From assembly GCA_963082975.1 (NCBI GenBank), contig OY720350.1, positions 7,521,488-7,585,487 on the forward strand: 64,000 bases of DNA. The letters are read 5' to 3'. Position numbers and translations under genes: made by a program. A model generated the notes under the pieces. The model saw only the letters and a list, made by a program, of their open reading frames with translations, did not search any database and had not been told where the DNA came from. Positions 60,301-64,000 of the stretch are shown one piece after another. Numbering within the stretch: the first letter of the stretch is position 1; every line of letters starts with the position of its first letter. The DNA is from Labia minor (taxonomy: Eukaryota > Arthropoda > Insecta > Dermaptera > Spongiphoridae).

Positions 60301-63300
60301 TCAATTTGTAATATTTTTTCACGCAAAAAGCTACTTTTTTAAATAGAAATGTAAAATTTATTTATTATATATCATTCTGTTCCATTTCTGGTCCTAATCA
60401 AGAATTAATTCATATTTTATCGATATCATAATTTTTTTCATTGATTTCATCGAAAAAACTAGGATTTCTCATATTAATTCACTCAAAAAGCTACTTTTTT
60501 AAATAAAAATGTAAAATTTATTTATTATATATCATTCTCTTCCATTTCTGGTCCTAATCACGAATTAATTCATATTTTATCGATATCATAATTTTTTTCA
60601 TTGATTTCATAGAAAAAACTAGGATTTCTCATATTAATTCACTCAAAAAGCTACTTTTTTAAATAAAAATGTAAAATTTATTTATTATATATCATTCTCT
60701 TCCATTTCTGGTTCTAATCACGAATTAATTCATATTTTATCGATATCATAATTTTTTTCATTAATTTCATCGAAAAAACCTCAATTTGTAATATTTTTTC
60801 ACGCAAAAAGCTACTTTTTTAAATAAAAATGTAAAATTTATTTATTATATATCATTCTGTTCGATTTCTGGTCCTAATCACGAATTAATTCATATTTTAT
60901 CGATATCATAATTTTTTTCATTGATTTCATAGAAAAAACTAGGATTTCTCATATTAATTCACTCAAAAAGCTACTTTTTTAAATAGAAATGTAAAATTTA
61001 TTTATTATATATCATTCTGTTCCTTTTCTGGTCCTAATCAAGAGTTAATTCATATTTTATCGATATCATAATTTTTTTGATTAATTTCATCGAAAAAACC
61101 TCAATTTGTAATATTATTTCAAGCAAAAAGCTACTTTTTTAAATAAAAATGTAAAATTTATTTATTATATATCATTCTCTTCCATTTCTGGTCCTAATCT
61201 CGAATTAATTCATATTTTATCGATATCATAATTTTTTTCATTGATTTCATCGAAAAAACCTCAAATTGTAATATTTTTTAACGCAAAAAGCTACTTTTTT
61301 AAATAAAAATGTAAAATTTATTTATTATATATCATTCTCTTCCATTTCTTGTTCTAATCACGAATTAATTCATATTTTATCGATATCATAATTTTTTTAA
61401 TTAATTTCATCGAAAAAACCTGAATTTGTAATATTATTTCACGCAAAAAGCTACTTTTTTAAATAAAAATGTAAAATTTATTTATTATATATCATTCTGT
61501 TCCATTTCTGGTCCTAATCAAGAATTAATTCATATTTTATCGATATCATAATTTTTTTCATTGATTTCATAGAAAAAACCAAGATTTCTCATATTAATTC
61601 AATCAAAAAGCTACTTTTTTAAATAAAAATGTAAAATTTATTTATTATATATCATTCTGTTCCATTTCTGGTCCTAATCACGAATTAATTCATATTTTAT
61701 CGATATCATAATTTTTTTCATTAATTTCATAGAACAAACCTGAATTTGTAATATTTTTTCACGCAAAAAGCTACTTTTTTAAATAAAAATGTAAAATTTA
61801 TTTATTATATATCATTCTCTTCCATTTGTGGTCCTGATCAAGAATTAATTCATATTTTATCGATATCATAATTTTTTTCATTAATTTCATCGAAAAAACC
61901 TCAAATTGTAATATTTTTTAACGCAAAAAGCTACTTTTTTAAATAAAAATGTAAAATTTATTTATTATATATCATTCTGTTCCTTTTCTGGTCCTAATCA
62001 AGAGTTAATTCATATTTTATCGATATCATAATTTTTTTCATTGATTTCATAGAAAAAACCAGGATTTCTCATATTAATTCACGCAAAAAGCTACTTTTTT
62101 AAATAGAAATGTAAAATTTATTTATTATATATCATTCTGTTCCATTTCTGGTCCTAATCAAGAATTAATTCATATTTTATCGATATCATAATTTTTTTAA
62201 TTAATTAAATCGAAAAAACCTCAATTTGTAATATTTTTTCACGCAAAAAGCTACTTTTTTAAATAGAAATGTAAAATTTATTTATTATATATCATTCTCT
62301 TCCATTTCTGGTCCTAATCACGAATTAATTCATATTTTATCGATATCATAATTTTTTTCATTGATTTCATAGAAAAAACCAGGATTTCTCATATTAATTC
62401 ACGCAAAAAGCTACTTTTTTAAATAGAAATGTAAAATTTATTTATTATATATCATTCTGTTCCTTTTCTGGTCCTAATCAAGAGTTAATTCATATTTTAT
62501 CGATATCATAATTTTTTTGATTAATTTCATCGAAAAAACCTCAATTTGTAATATTTTTTCACGCAAAAAGCTACTTTTTTAAATAGAAATGTAAAATTTA
62601 TTTATTATATATCATTCTCTTCCATTTCAGGTCCTAATCACGAATTAATTCATATTTTATCGATATCATAATTTTTTTCATTAATTTCATCGAAAAAACC
62701 TCAATTTGTAATATTTTTTAACGCAAAAAGCTACTTTTTTAAATAAAAATGTAAAATTTATTTATTATATATCATTCTGTTCCTTTTCTGGTCCTAATCA
62801 AGAGTTAATTCATATTTTATCGATATCATAATTTTTTTCATTGATTTCATAGAAAAAACCAGGATTTCTCATATTAATTCACGCAAAAAGCTACTTTTTT
62901 AAATAGAAATGTAAAATTTATTTATTATATATCATTCTGTTCCTTTTCTGGTCCTAATCAAGAGTTAATTCATATTTTATCGATATCATAATTTTTTTGA
63001 TTAATTTCATCGAAAAAACCTCAATTTGTAATATTTTTTCACGCAAAAAGCTACTTTTTTAAATAGAAATGTAAAATTTATTTATTATATATCATTCTCT
63101 TCCATTTCAGGTCCTAATCACGAATTAATTCATATTTTATCGATATCATAATTTTTTTCATTAATTTCATCGAAAAAACCTCAATTTGTAATATTTTTTC
63201 ACGCAAAAAGCTACTTTTTTAAATAAAAATGTAAAATTTATTTATTATATATCATTCTGTTCGATTTCTGGTCCTAATCACGAATTAATTCATATTTTAT

Positions 63301-64000
63301 CGATATCATAATTTTTTTCATTGATTTCATAGAAAAAACTAGGATTTCTCATATTAATTCACTCAAAAAGCTACTTTTTTAAATAGAAATGTAAAATTTA
63401 TTTATTATATATCATTCTGTTCCTTTTCTGGTCCTAATCAAGAGTTAATTCATATTTTATCGATATCATAATTTTTTTGATTAATTTCATCGAAAAAACC
63501 TCAATTTGTAATATTATTTCAAGCAAAAAGCTACTTTTTTAAATAAAAATGTAAAATTTATTTATTATATATCATTCTCTTCCATTTCTGGTCCTAATCT
63601 CGAATTAATTCATATTTTATCGATATCATAATTTTTTTCATTGATTTCATCGAAAAAACCTCAAATTGTAATATTTTTTAACGCAAAAAGCTACTTTTTT
63701 AAATAAAAATGTAAAATTTATTTATTATATATCATTCTCTTCCATTTCTTGTTCTAATCACGAATTAATTCATATTTTATCGATATCATAATTTTTTTAA
63801 TTAATTTCATCGAAAAAACCTGAATTTGTAATATTATTTCACGCAAAAAGCTACTTTTTTAAATAAAAATGTAAAATTTATTTATTATATATCATTCTGT
63901 TCCATTTCTGGTCCTAATCAAGAATTAATTCATATTTTATCGATATCATAATTTTTTTCATTAATTTCATAGAAAAAACCTGAATTTGTAATATTTTTTC

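Larger units (their letters stand above)
28146..64000 (+). repeat. 160-bp satellite array, about 224 monomers, open to the right
   Basis: Head-to-tail monomers of 160 bp (occasionally 159 or 161), all in one orientation and with no insertion of other DNA. Almost every monomer contains 'aaagctacttttttaaata', 'tttattatatatcattct' and 'gaattaattcatattttatc'. Monomers are extremely AT-rich with phased A- and T-tracts and an ATCGATATCAT core. Two main classes differ after 'tcatt': one reads CCTCAATTTGTAATATTTTTTCACG, the other AGGATTTCTCATATTAATTCACTC or AATC. No ORF, transcription signal or CENP-B-box-like motif was seen. Size, AT-richness and higher-order structure are typical of centromeric or pericentromeric satellites, which is an inference. 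Confidence 0.97.

Noticed and set aside
28146..64000. CRISPR-like array because of regular spacing
   Set aside because: The whole 160-bp unit repeats with no unique spacers; it is a eukaryotic tandem satellite.
28146..64000. CENP-B box within the satellite monomer
   Set aside because: No TTCGnnnnAnnCGGG-like match was found in the monomer consensus.

Overview
The window looks like a gene-poor, very AT-rich piece of an animal nuclear genome, probably an arthropod. The evidence is its transposon mix (Ty3/gypsy, BEL/Pao, hAT, mariner, a tRNA-derived SINE), a 160-bp satellite, many microsatellites and the lack of any bacterial-style gene organisation. The species cannot be named from the sequence. 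No host gene can be called with confidence; three open stretches (near 1.08 kb, 18.6-19.2 kb, and 24.07-23.8 kb on the minus strand) are the only weak candidates.

Layout. 0-6 kb: a SINE copy, hAT terminal fragments, and a degraded 2.7-kb hAT element (2045-4782) with a near-perfect 8-bp target duplication. It contains two copies of a hairpin-rich repeat that recurs at 26.6-27.1 kb. 6066-10820: a complete minus-strand Ty3/gypsy retrotransposon with apparently identical 276-bp LTRs, intact gag and pol, a polypurine tract and a clear A AAA AAC -1 frameshift heptamer joining gag to pol. It is a recent and possibly active insertion. 11.7-17.3 kb: small non-autonomous DNA transposons (two hAT MITEs with target duplications, a nested inverted-repeat element, a 2-kb fold-back element, and a palindromic mariner derivative made of two inverted 3' ends). 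17.3-24 kb: AT-rich filler with microsatellites, two more SINEs, an unidentified 195-codon ORF and a relative of the fold-back family. 24.06-27.9 kb: a 5'-truncated BEL/Pao remnant whose reverse-transcriptase core is deleted. It is followed by frameshifted integrase pieces, three tandem copies of the hairpin-rich repeat, and a polypurine tract plus 3' LTR-like sequence with a TATA box.

28.15-64 kb (56% of the window): an uninterrupted head-to-tail satellite of about 224 monomers of 160 bp, running off the right edge. Monomers fall into two main sequence classes and many diagnostic variants. These are arranged in higher-order units (a 6-mer of 960 bp is clear) and in recently duplicated multi-monomer blocks at offsets of 3360, 8160, about 4640, 9580 and about 14460 bp. 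This is the structure expected of a centromeric or pericentromeric array. That role is inferred and cannot be shown from sequence alone.
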